From Holosporales bacterium (GTDB lineage Bacteria; Pseudomonadota; Alphaproteobacteria; RUG11792), in the NCBI GenBank assembly GCA_031263345.1, contig JAISFY010000088.1, positions 1-20,080 of the forward strand: a stretch of 20,080 nt of DNA, written 5' to 3'. The translations under genes were made by a program, and so were the position numbers. Numbering within the stretch: the first letter of the stretch is position 1; each line of letters starts with the position of its first letter. The notes under the pieces were generated by a model that was not told the DNA's origin, ran no database searches, and saw nothing but the letters and a program-made list of their open reading frames with translations. Below, piece after piece: positions 6,725-14,205 of the stretch.

Positions 6725-7864
6725 TTGGAGGAATCTTTTCTGAATACCAAGCGAGCAGCATGGGAAGACCCAGGTGCTGTCCCTTTCGTTGTTGTTCAAA
6801 ATATTTCCAAATCGTTTAGTAGCTCCTCTCCTCTTAAGGACGTTTCCTTCACCGTCTATAAAAATGAACTATTTTCCCTTCTTGGGCATTCGGGATGTGG
6901 GAAAACTACTTTGCTACGGATCTTAGCTGGATTCGAGAAACCATCTGCGGGCAGGGTTTTTATAGACGGAATAGATGTGACGGAGATTCCCGTATTCAAA
7001 CGCCCAGTTAACATGATGTTTCAGTCGTACGCTATCTTTCCTCATCTCAATGTTAGTGAAAATATAGCCTTCGGACTTAGACAGGATAAACTATCGAAAT
7101 CTGTGATTAATGACAAAGTGAGAGATATCCTAAGATTGGTAAATCTCTCTGGTTTCGAACTCCGTTTCCCAGACCAGTTATCTGGCGGCCAAAAACAACG
7201 GGTCGCTTTGGCAAGATGCTTGGTAAAACAGCCCAAGTTACTCCTGCTAGATGAGCCGTTAGCCGCCCTCGACAAAACTTTGAGAGAGTTAACCCAGTTC
7301 GAATTAGTTAATATTCAGGAAAGCATTGGAATTACCTTCATTTTGGTAACCCACGATCAGGGAGAGGCCATGACGATGTCGAGTAGGATGGCCGTAATGG
7401 ATGAAGGCAAAATCAGACAAATAGGAACTCCTCACGATATCTACGAATTCCCGAATTCGAAATGTGTCGCCAAATTTATTGGGAAAATCAATCTATTTGA
7501 AGGAGTCATTTTGGAACATCAACTAGATCAGATCCTAATCGAATCTAAAGAAATCAGTTGTATCTGTAATGCAACTCATACGGGGGCGATTCCAATCGGG
7601 ACTAGGGTAACATACGCTATCAGGCCGGAAAAAATTATGATTTCAACTTTACGACCTGCGTACCCAAGAAATTGGGTCAAAGGAGTCATTAAAGAAATCG
7701 CCTATGTAGGAAATATTTCAACCTACTACGTACAAATATCTTCTGGGAAAGTTATGATTGCCACCCTTCCCAACCTTTTACGTCTCGATGACAGGAATTT
7801 TCAATGGGAAGATGAGGTATACTTATTTTGGCGATCAGAGAATAGCATAGTGTTAACGACATGA
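6725..7864 (+). CDS. potA: Spermidine/putrescine-type ABC transporter ATPase (PotA family)
   Basis: Counting from the TTG at 6725 the protein has 379 residues and every ABC ATPase motif: Walker A GHSGCGKTT (54-62), Q-loop Q100, signature LSGGQ (152-156), Walker B LLLLDE (172-177) and H-loop H210. A C-terminal region of about 140 residues fits the TOBE regulatory domain of the polyamine/iron/sulfate subgroup. It powers import through the adjacent permease, whose ATG overlaps its stop by four bases. The start is uncertain. No in-frame ATG or GTG exists before the ATPase fold. TTG at 6725 overlaps the strong GGAGGA (6727-6732), and that site is perfectly placed for CTG at 6740, which would give 374 residues. 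The family is secure; polyamine as substrate is likely from PotA/PotB similarity but not proven. Confidence 0.92.
   Translation: MEESFLNTKRAAWEDPGAVPFVVVQNISKSFSSSSPLKDVSFTVYKNELFSLLGHSGCGKTTLLRILAGFEKPSAGRVFIDGIDVTEIPVFKRPVNMMFQSYAIFPHLNVSENIAFGLRQDKLSKSVINDKVRDILRLVNLSGFELRFPDQLSGGQKQRVALARCLVKQPKLLLLDEPLAALDKTLRELTQFELVNIQESIGITFILVTHDQGEAMTMSSRMAVMDEGKIRQIGTPHDIYEFPNSKCVAKFIGKINLFEGVILEHQLDQILIESKEISCICNATHTGAIPIGTRVTYAIRPEKIMISTLRPAYPRNWVKGVIKEIAYVGNISTYYVQISSGKVMIATLPNLLRLDDRNFQWEDEVYLFWRSENSIVLTT
6727..6732 (+). promoter_or_regulatory. Strong ribosome site that questions the potA start
   Basis: GGAGGA lies seven bases before CTG at 6740 but overlaps the TTG at 6725. By spacing alone it favours CTG initiation. 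Confidence 0.6.
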
Positions 7865-8796
7865 AGAAAGCGGATGTACTGGCCTTAGTCCTTAAGACGA
7901 TAAAGAGCAGTATGCTATACAAGAGCCTGAAGAATAAGAAATTTTTCCTGGCACTACTTCCATTTGTGTGGCTCGTCCTGTTTTGTGCGATCCCATTTAG
8001 TATGGTTTTTAGGATGAGCTTTACGAGTGCTGTGTTTGGTATTCCTCCATACTCTGAAATTTTTCAGTGGTCTTCTGATAACATTATTAAGATTGCGTTC
8101 AATATACAGAATTACCTCGTTGTTATAAAGGATTCTTATTACATAGAATCTTTTATTAATTCAGTCATCCTCAGTATTATTACGGTCTTCGCATGTTCTA
8201 CTCTCGGATTAATAATGGCATATGGGATATTCTGTGTCAGCGCTCACTTACGCCCCACCCTACTATTACTAATTTCATTATCCTTTTGGACGTCATTTCT
8301 GATTAGGGTATATTCCTGGATCAATATGTTAAGCGCTCATGGTATAGTCAATAACTTCCTCATTAAAATTGGATTAATCGATGAACCAATTAAATTTATC
8401 GGAAATTATTACATAGTTTGCATCGGGTTTATATTTTGCTATCTTCCGTTAATGATACTCCCGATATACGCTTCTTTGGAAAAAATAGATAAATCCTGCG
8501 TAGAGTCGGCATGGAATCTCGGATGTGGTATATACAAAACCTTTTGGACATTAATTATACCAATGTCCATTAGCGGGTTAAAAACGGGATGTTTGTTAGT
8601 CGGGACGGCCTCTCTCGCGGAATTTGTGATCCCCGAGCTTCTCGGTGGCCCCGACTCATTAACTTTCGGAAGAGTATTGTGGACAGAATTCTTTACCAAC
8701 TTAGATTGGCCGATGACTTGCTCGCTATCAGTTTCTATGATTGTAGTGTTTAGTGCCTTTTTTTTGCTATGCAAAGAGGAAAAAATAAGACAGTGA
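7861..8796 (+). CDS. potB: Polyamine-type ABC transporter permease (PotB family)
   Basis: The 311-residue protein has about six membrane helices (near 28-50, 98-122, 132-156, 183-204, 238-260 and 285-305). A cytoplasmic EAA loop at about 213-234 (VESAWNLG, then IIPMSISG) couples the permease to the ATPase. PotB is one half of the inner-membrane channel PotBC. The ATG overlaps the potA stop (ATGA), so the two are co-translated. The next gene is acpP, so no potC (second permease) or potD (periplasmic binding protein) follows. Either the rest of the transporter is encoded elsewhere or PotB acts as a homodimer; the sequence cannot decide. A spermidine or putrescine substrate is inferred from the family only. 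Confidence 0.88.
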   Translation: MKKADVLALVLKTIKSSMLYKSLKNKKFFLALLPFVWLVLFCAIPFSMVFRMSFTSAVFGIPPYSEIFQWSSDNIIKIAFNIQNYLVVIKDSYYIESFINSVILSIITVFACSTLGLIMAYGIFCVSAHLRPTLLLLISLSFWTSFLIRVYSWINMLSAHGIVNNFLIKIGLIDEPIKFIGNYYIVCIGFIFCYLPLMILPIYASLEKIDKSCVESAWNLGCGIYKTFWTLIIPMSISGLKTGCLLVGTASLAEFVIPELLGGPDSLTFGRVLWTEFFTNLDWPMTCSLSVSMIVVFSAFFLLCKEEKIRQ

Positions 8797-8826
8797 TGAT
8801 GCGAGTTACTAGTCTTTTTTTTCAAG

Positions 8827-8856
8827 TTGCCCCATTCGTTGGTTTTTTTGTATAAT
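8827..8856 (+). promoter_or_regulatory. acpP promoter with T7-G tract before -10
   Basis: TTGCCC (8827-8832) and a consensus TATAAT (8851-8856) are separated by 18 bases, of which the last eight are T7-G. Transcription would start near 8863, about 35 bases before acpP. Confidence 0.65.
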
Positions 8857-8897
8857 CCATAGTTGTTGCTTACAGTATATTTTAAAGAGTTCATCTA

Positions 8898-9131
8898 ATG
8901 AGTACTATCGAAAGAGTAAGGGAGATTATTGTAAATAGTCTAAAGGTTGATAGCGGTAAAATTGTTGAATCTGCTAACTTCAAGGATGATCTCGGCTTGG
9001 ATAGCTTAGAGCAGGCTGAGCTCATCATGGAATTTGAAAAAGAGTTTAACTGCGAGATCCCGGAAGATGAAGCAGAGAAGATCATTACCGTTGCTGATGC
9101 TGTGGGATATCTCGACTCGATTACCAAATAA
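8898..9131 (+). CDS. acpP: Acyl carrier protein
   Basis: At 77 residues this acidic protein has standard ACP length. The attachment Ser36 lies in the LGLDSLEQ motif, where phosphopantetheine is added by AcpS. The following helix (AELIMEFEKEFNCEIPEDEAEKI) matches the ACP recognition helix II and beyond; DSLEQAEL replaces the more common DSLDTVEL. ACP carries growing acyl chains in the cytosol for type II fatty acid synthesis and for lipid A and phospholipid assembly. fabF follows after 14 bases, the usual order. It has its own promoter 40-70 bases upstream. The gene fabG, often placed just before acpP, is absent here. Confidence 0.97.
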   Translation: MSTIERVREIIVNSLKVDSGKIVESANFKDDLGLDSLEQAELIMEFEKEFNCEIPEDEAEKIITVADAVGYLDSITK

Positions 9132-9134
9132 AGC

Positions 9135-9139
9135 AGGGA
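9135..9139 (+). promoter_or_regulatory. Ribosome site supporting the fabF TTG start
   Basis: AGGGA lies six bases before TTG at 9146. Directly after the start codon comes AGGAGGAGAG, which encodes Arg-Arg-Arg and resembles a second ribosome site. Confidence 0.55.
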
Positions 9140-9145
9140 ACGAAA

Positions 9146-10402
9146 TTGAGGAGGAGAGTCGTAGTTACCGGAATCGGAGTCGTTTCGCCGCTCGGTAGAG
9201 ACGTCAAAGATTTGTGGGACGGCATAATCTCTTCCCGAAGTGGCATCCGAACCATAGATACATTCGATACTTCCGGTATTGCCGCTAAGATCGCTGGAAT
9301 GATTCCAGTCGGATCGGAGAATGGATTCGATCCGGGAGACTACCTTTCTCCTAGGGAGCAAAGGAAAATTGACAAATTTATAATCTATGCAATCGCGGCA
9401 GCCGATCAGGCCGTACATGATTCTGGGTTTTCACTACTAAGCCCTGAAGAAAAAGGGAAAACTTCAGTTTTTATTGGATCTGGGATCGGAGGAGTTGCCG
9501 GGTTATATGATACCTCGACCACTCTCTTTAGCGAAGGAGCAAGACGGGTCCCCCCATTTTTTATACCCTCCGTTTTAATTAACTTAGCATCCGGACATGT
9601 CGCCATACGATACGGCATAACCGGATCTAATTTTAGTATCGTGTCAGCCTGCTCCTCTGGAACTCACAGTATCGGAGAAGGCTTTAAATCCATTAGAGAT
9701 GGATACTCCGATTTTGCGATCGTCGGCGGAGCTGAATCTGCCGTCTCTATTCTAGGAGTAGCTGGATTTGCTGCCGCCAAAGCCCTTTCTACTAAGTTCA
9801 ACGAAACTCCAGAAAAGGCATCACGCCCCTGGGATCGGAGGAGGGATGGGTTCGTCGTCGGGGAAGGAGCAGGAATCCTGACCCTAGAAACACTCGATTC
9901 CGCTCGGAATAGGAACGTCAAGATTTATGGAGAAATTATAGGCTACGGAGCATCTTGTGACGCCTTTCACATTACGGCGCCACCTCCGGATGGCTTGGGA
10001 GCCATTAGAGCCATGGAGAATGCTCTCGCTGACGCTCGTATTTCCAAGGATTTAGTAGATTACCTCAATGCCCACGGAACTTCGACTCCAGCTGGAGATG
10101 TCGTCGAAATAAATGCCATTAAGAAGGTTTTCGGGGATCATGCTTATTCCATGAACGTTTCCTCGACCAAATCCGCGATGGGGCACCTCCTCGGTGCGGC
10201 CGGAGCCGTTGAAGCCATTATATCCATTTTAGCGATACAGAATAGGACCGCTCCTCCCACATTAAATCTCGATGATCCAGATGACGATTGCGACTTAAAT
10301 CTGACTCCATATTTTCCCCAAGATCGGGAAATTAACTGCGCTATGAGTAATTCATTTGGATTCGGCGGTACGAATGGTTGCCTAATCTTCAAAAAGATTT
10401 AA
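9146..10402 (+). CDS. fabF: 3-oxoacyl-ACP synthase II (FabF)
   Basis: The 418-residue protein has the thiolase fold of elongating ketoacyl-ACP synthases. The catalytic triad is Cys169 (SIVSACSSGTHS), His310 (NAHGTSTPAGD) and His347 (TKSAMGHLLGAAGA, with Lys342). The C-terminal SFGFGGTN loop is also present. It condenses malonyl-ACP with acyl-ACP in the cytosol and, in the FabF class, sets chain length and temperature adaptation. The start is TTG at 9146. It has an AGGGA ribosome site and yields the normal N-terminus (RRVVVTGIGVVSPLG), and no in-frame ATG exists upstream. It forms an operon with acpP. FabB is the main alternative; length and motif context favour FabF. Confidence 0.96.
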   Translation: MRRRVVVTGIGVVSPLGRDVKDLWDGIISSRSGIRTIDTFDTSGIAAKIAGMIPVGSENGFDPGDYLSPREQRKIDKFIIYAIAAADQAVHDSGFSLLSPEEKGKTSVFIGSGIGGVAGLYDTSTTLFSEGARRVPPFFIPSVLINLASGHVAIRYGITGSNFSIVSACSSGTHSIGEGFKSIRDGYSDFAIVGGAESAVSILGVAGFAAAKALSTKFNETPEKASRPWDRRRDGFVVGEGAGILTLETLDSARNRNVKIYGEIIGYGASCDAFHITAPPPDGLGAIRAMENALADARISKDLVDYLNAHGTSTPAGDVVEINAIKKVFGDHAYSMNVSSTKSAMGHLLGAAGAVEAIISILAIQNRTAPPTLNLDDPDDDCDLNLTPYFPQDREINCAMSNSFGFGGTNGCLIFKKI

Positions 10403-10427
10403 TTGTACGGTGTTTTTTTGTTATAGT
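10399..10427 (+). promoter_or_regulatory. pyk promoter with extended -10 and T7-G tract
   Basis: An extended -10 TGTTATAGT lies at 10419-10427, preceded by T7. A weak TTAATT (10399-10404) sits at 17 bases. Start of transcription would be near 10434. Confidence 0.5.
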
Positions 10428-10465
10428 CACACGATATCGCTTCTTTCTTACCGAATACGTATTCG

Positions 10466-11866
10466 ATGCCTCGTTCCTCAATCATCGCGACCATCGGTCC
10501 GGCCAGTTGCTCGCCGGATGTAATAAAGGGGATTGCTCTGGCTGGGAGTAAGATTTTTCGGCTAAATTTTTCTCATGGACATCACGATTTTCATAAGGAA
10601 TGTGCATCGAATATACGTGAGGTCGAGCGATCTACTGGTATCTCGCTGAGTATTTTGATGGATCTTCAGGGCCCTAAGTTACGCATCGGGTGTTTCAGTG
10701 ATGGCAAAGTTTCTCTTACGACCGGAGCACGGTTCATTTTAGATTTGTGTCCAGACGCTGGAAATTCAACTCGTGTTCCGTTTCCACATCCGGAAATTTT
10801 TGACTCTCTTTTAGATGGAACACCCATTTTCCTCGATGATGGTAAAATTAAGCTGAGCGTTCTAAATAACGATGGAAATTCGATAGAAACGGAAATCTTA
10901 GAGGGAGGAATCCTTTCCAATAAGAAGGGTGTTAATATCCCTAGCATCGTGTTACCGATTTCGGCTTTGACAGAAAAGGACGTATCAGATCTGGCCATCG
11001 TTAATGATATTACCGCCGATTGGATTGCCGTTTCATTCGTTCAATCGGCCGACGATGTGATACGTGCTCGATCCCTCATCGGGCCAGATTTTGGAATTGT
11101 AGCCAAAATTGAAAAGCCGGTTGCTATCGACAATATTGACTCCATTCTGGAAGTTTCTGATGCCGTTATGGTCGCTCGCGGGGATCTGGGAGTTGAAATT
11201 CCGTTCGAATCTATTCCGGCAGCACAAATGGTTATTACGAAGCGCGCCCTATATCACAAGAAACCGGTAATTGTAGCAACTCAGATGCTGGAATCGATGA
11301 TTCATTGTCACGTACCGACCCGAGCAGAAGTAACGGATGTAGCATTTGCCGTCGGCTGTGGAGCAGACGCCGTTATGCTTTCCGCCGAAACTGCATCAGG
11401 GGAACATCCGGTCGATACCGTCGAAACGATGCGAAAGATTACTCTTCAGTCAGAGAAGAGTAATCTGCACTTCATAGAAGCTGACGATAGTCATCTGACG
11501 GCGATGGCTAAAACCGTCAAGACGGCTGTCGAGACCGCATGTATTCCGTTTGTATTCGTCTTCACTGAGTCCGGCAAAACGGCGATTGAAATTTCTAATT
11601 CGCGACTAAATTCTAAAATAATAGCCCTTACGCCAAATCCAAAGACGGTTCACAAATTGCACCTAGCTTGGGGAGTTACGGCATTCGTTATCGATGAGAT
11701 CTTCAGCTTTTCGCAGTTAATACAGATTGCACAAGATATCTCGTGTAAGCATTTCGGAGCCGCCAATGGAGATAATATAGCCATCGTCTCCGGGATGCCA
11801 TTTAGATTATCAGGGGCCATTAATATTCTACACATTTTTGAGATCAAATCCAATCCGGAACAATGA
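10466..11866 (+). CDS. pyk: Pyruvate kinase
   Basis: The 466-residue protein converts phosphoenolpyruvate and ADP to pyruvate and ATP in the cytosol. It begins with the family strand IIATIGPAS (6-14) and carries the active-site NFSHGHH (34-40), the LQGPKLRIG segment, the catalytic lysine strand IVAKIEKP, ARGDLGVE, TQMLESM and the TRAEVTDVAFAVGCGADAVMLSAETASGEHP block. The C-terminal regulatory domain is short but present. No good ribosome site precedes the ATG at 10466, though a promoter candidate lies just upstream. Its stop overlaps the rluC start (ATGA). Pyruvate kinase implies substrate-level ATP production and at least the lower part of glycolysis. Rickettsia relies on pyruvate phosphate dikinase instead, so this argues mildly against a Rickettsia-like metabolism. 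Confidence 0.97.
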   Translation: MPRSSIIATIGPASCSPDVIKGIALAGSKIFRLNFSHGHHDFHKECASNIREVERSTGISLSILMDLQGPKLRIGCFSDGKVSLTTGARFILDLCPDAGNSTRVPFPHPEIFDSLLDGTPIFLDDGKIKLSVLNNDGNSIETEILEGGILSNKKGVNIPSIVLPISALTEKDVSDLAIVNDITADWIAVSFVQSADDVIRARSLIGPDFGIVAKIEKPVAIDNIDSILEVSDAVMVARGDLGVEIPFESIPAAQMVITKRALYHKKPVIVATQMLESMIHCHVPTRAEVTDVAFAVGCGADAVMLSAETASGEHPVDTVETMRKITLQSEKSNLHFIEADDSHLTAMAKTVKTAVETACIPFVFVFTESGKTAIEISNSRLNSKIIALTPNPKTVHKLHLAWGVTAFVIDEIFSFSQLIQIAQDISCKHFGAANGDNIAIVSGMPFRLSGAINILHIFEIKSNPEQ

Positions 11867-12723
11867 GTTTCGACGAAACGAGGCTCGATAGACTTATTAG
11901 ACGTAGATTTGGGAAATCGATCCCTCAGTCTCTGATAGAAAAACTAATTAGAAACGGAGATATCTTAGTCAATGGGCAAAAAGGCAAAGCATCAGACAAA
12001 ATCTCAGATAATGCAGAAATTTTCGTACATCCAAAAATACGCGAAGTTTTCTTTAATTTTAGCCGTAAGAAAGAAATCGATTTCAAAGATTATATCAATC
12101 AATTTAAGAAAATGATAATCTATGAAGACGACGAATTAGTAATAATCGATAAACCATCAGGATTACCAGTACAGTTGGGATCGAAGCTGAATCTGGCCGT
12201 CGATGTCATGGCGAGGGCATACAATGCAGATGCTAGGCTCGTCCATAGAATCGATAAAGAAACGAGCGGAATTACAATATTAACAAAAAACATCGCGAGC
12301 GCGAGGACTATGTTATACCTTTTCCAGAATAGAAAAATCCAAAAAAACTATATAGCAATTGTAACTGGGAAACTACCATCTGATGAATTTGTAATTGATG
12401 CTCCACTCCTTAAAATCTATGACAAAGTCGTTGTCGATTATTTGCATGGAAAAGCATCAACAACAAAATTCAAAATTTTAAGCAAAATTGATAATACATC
12501 ATTAATTTCGGCTACCCCAATCACCGGCAGAACGCATCAAATTAGAGTACATCTTGCCTCAATCAATTGCCCAATCTTAGGAGATACTAAATATGGAAAT
12601 CGGGAACACAATTCCTTTTGCCTACACGCAAGATACGTTTCATTCAGAAAACCTAATGGCAAAAAAATTAGCATAACAGCAAAATTACCAGAATATTTCT
12701 TTATAAGGGGGAATATTGATTAA
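11863..12723 (+). CDS. rluC: RluC/RluD-type 23S rRNA pseudouridine synthase
   Basis: The 286-residue protein has an N-terminal S4 RNA-binding domain (about residues 1-60, with LIRNGDILVNG). The RluA-family catalytic domain follows: IIDKPSGLPVQ (94-104), the catalytic Asp131 in LVHRIDKETSG, and TGRTHQIRVHLA near the C-terminus. Such enzymes convert uridines to pseudouridine in 23S rRNA; RluC targets 955, 2504 and 2580 in E. coli. Small-genome bacteria often have one or two of these, and RluC and RluD cannot be told apart with certainty by eye. The start overlaps the pyk stop by four bases, so the gene is cotranscribed with pyk. It is more AT-rich in appearance than pyk. Confidence 0.88.
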   Translation: MSFDETRLDRLIRRRFGKSIPQSLIEKLIRNGDILVNGQKGKASDKISDNAEIFVHPKIREVFFNFSRKKEIDFKDYINQFKKMIIYEDDELVIIDKPSGLPVQLGSKLNLAVDVMARAYNADARLVHRIDKETSGITILTKNIASARTMLYLFQNRKIQKNYIAIVTGKLPSDEFVIDAPLLKIYDKVVVDYLHGKASTTKFKILSKIDNTSLISATPITGRTHQIRVHLASINCPILGDTKYGNREHNSFCLHARYVSFRKPNGKKISITAKLPEYFFIRGNID

Positions 12724-12837
12724 GTAAATCGACTAACTGTGTATTAGATAATTTTTGAGTTAATGATTCCTTAAACATTTTGCTTGCAGTGTACGTTTAA
12801 ATAAGCGATATTGTATCTGGATTGTTCGGTTTTTTGT

Positions 12838-12841
12838 GGAG
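12838..12841 (+). promoter_or_regulatory. Ribosome site deciding the start of the small ORF
   Basis: GGAG lies ten bases before ATG at 12852 but only one base before ATG at 12843, so the later ATG is preferred. Confidence 0.45.
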
Positions 12842-12851
12842 AATGTTTTCC

Positions 12852-13058
12852 ATGTCATTATACTCGATCGGGAAAAATGAGTTAAAGGGACTCATCGAAA
12901 AGGAAAAAATAATAAATCGTGAACTGAAGACGGTCGAGTCCATGAAATCACTTAGCGATGTTATCCGCTTCAAATCGGCACTATTAAAGAACGAAGCAAC
13001 TAGAATTCACAATAAAATTAAGCTACTATCGAGTGAAGGTAGTGGCGATATTGCATGA
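12852..13058 (+). CDS. Small coiled-coil-like protein of unknown function, coupled to nuoD
   Basis: From the preferred ATG at 12852 this is a 68-residue protein rich in Lys, Glu, Leu and Ile, with no membrane helix and a largely helical, coiled-coil-like pattern. Longer starts at 12843 (ATG) or 12822 (TTG) would add a hydrophobic N-terminus but have poorer ribosome-site spacing. The TGA stop overlaps the nuoD ATG (ATGA), which is strong evidence that the ORF is real and translated with nuoD. I see no match to NuoC, the usual neighbour, or to any family I know. A weak promoter candidate, TTGCAG then GATATT at 17 bases, lies at 12784-12812. A role linked to complex I is inferred only from position. 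Confidence 0.6.
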   Translation: MSLYSIGKNELKGLIEKEKIINRELKTVESMKSLSDVIRFKSALLKNEATRIHNKIKLLSSEGSGDIA

Positions 13059-14197
13059 CCAAAGATCTTCGGATCCATAGTATAGTAGAAGATAGCAAGA
13101 AAGAAAGTTACGAGTTAAACTACGGTCCTCACCACCCATCAACTCATGGCGTGTTACGCCTGATTCTGACGCTTGTCGGTGAAGAGATTACAGGATGTGA
13201 ACCGATAATTGGGTATCTCCATAGAGGAGTTGAAAAAATTGTCGAAAAGAAGAAATTTATCTCGATCATCCCTTATGTAGATAGGCTGGATTACCTATCA
13301 TCCCTCATTATGGAACATTCTTACGCCATCGCCATAGAGAAATTGAACAATATCGAAGTGCCTATAAGAGCACGATTTATTCGAACAATTTTAGATGAAT
13401 TAACAAGAATATCCAGCCATCTAATGTCGATCGGATCTATGACCTACGATCTCGGATGTTTAAGTTTATTTCTGTACAGCCTCGAAGAACGCGAAAAAAT
13501 AATGAACATATTCGATGAAATTACTGGCGCTAGAATGCATCAGGCGTATTACGTCCCTGGTGGGGTCTTAAGTGATTTGGATCAAAATTCTATTAAATTA
13601 ATTGAGACATTTATAAAAGAATTTGATAAATATCACAAAGCTGTTCAGAAATTAGCTCTGGATAACAGAATATTTCGAAGCCGTACAAAACGCATAGGAA
13701 CTATATCAAAAGAGTTGGCAATGACGAGTGGTATTTCTGGAATTAACCTTAGAGCATCCGGAATAGATTACGATATTAGAAATCGTCAAACTTACGGTGT
13801 ATATGATTTGCTAAACTTCCAGTCATTGGTACTACAGGATGGGGATTCATATGCTAGAGTATATTTGCGATTTCTGGAAATTCGACAGAGCGCAGAGTTG
13901 GTAAGTAGGGGTCTTTCTAATCTACCATCCGGCCAATATTCCGCTATGGAATTTAACTCCAATATCCGAGTACCTCCAGAATCGACGGTTTATTCCCCCG
14001 TCGAAAGTCCACGGGGAGAATTTGGAATACATCTTATAACCGATAAAGATGGACTTCATCCTCACAGAATGCATTTTAAGGCCCCTAGTTTTGGAATTAT
14101 TCAACTCATCCCAAAATTAGTAATCGGCGCAAAATTAGCAGACTGTACAGCGATTCTTGGATCATTAGACTTCCTGTTAGGAGACTGCGATCGTTAA
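13055..14197 (+). CDS. nuoD: NADH-quinone oxidoreductase subunit D (49-kDa type)
   Basis: The 380-residue protein is the quinone-site subunit of complex I's peripheral arm, at the cytoplasmic face of the inner membrane. It carries the family blocks GPHHPSTHGVLRL near the start (quinone-head histidine), GYLHRGVEK, PYVDRLDYLS (quinone-site tyrosine), YDLGCLS, GARMHQAYYVPGG, and the closing APSFGIIQL and GDCDR, a slightly altered form of the usual GE.DR end. The length is that of unfused NuoD, unlike the NuoCD fusion of enterobacteria. The ATG overlaps the preceding small ORF. No other nuo gene lies within reach on either side. Several positions differ from well-known alphaproteobacterial NuoD proteins, so it looks fast-evolving, yet the motifs that matter are kept. 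The gene is convergent with the phosphodiesterase gene, eight bases apart. Confidence 0.93.
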   Translation: MTKDLRIHSIVEDSKKESYELNYGPHHPSTHGVLRLILTLVGEEITGCEPIIGYLHRGVEKIVEKKKFISIIPYVDRLDYLSSLIMEHSYAIAIEKLNNIEVPIRARFIRTILDELTRISSHLMSIGSMTYDLGCLSLFLYSLEEREKIMNIFDEITGARMHQAYYVPGGVLSDLDQNSIKLIETFIKEFDKYHKAVQKLALDNRIFRSRTKRIGTISKELAMTSGISGINLRASGIDYDIRNRQTYGVYDLLNFQSLVLQDGDSYARVYLRFLEIRQSAELVSRGLSNLPSGQYSAMEFNSNIRVPPESTVYSPVESPRGEFGIHLITDKDGLHPHRMHFKAPSFGIIQLIPKLVIGAKLADCTAILGSLDFLLGDCDR

Positions 14198-14205
14198 GTA
14201 TGGGC

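Noticed and set aside
8815..8822. T8 run after potB as an intrinsic terminator
   Set aside because: No stable hairpin precedes it; only the short palindrome ACTAGT is present.
8439..8894. 151-residue minus-strand ORF
   Set aside because: It is antisense to the potB end and the acpP promoter region; composition and low-complexity content look like a shadow frame.
8891..9418. 175-residue minus-strand ORF
   Set aside because: It lies opposite acpP and the start of fabF, both certain genes, and has no recognisable features.
10384..10399. Inverted repeat AATCTT-CAAA-AAGATT at the end of fabF
   Set aside because: The stem is short and AT-rich, lies inside the coding sequence and is not directly followed by a T run, so it is not a convincing terminator.
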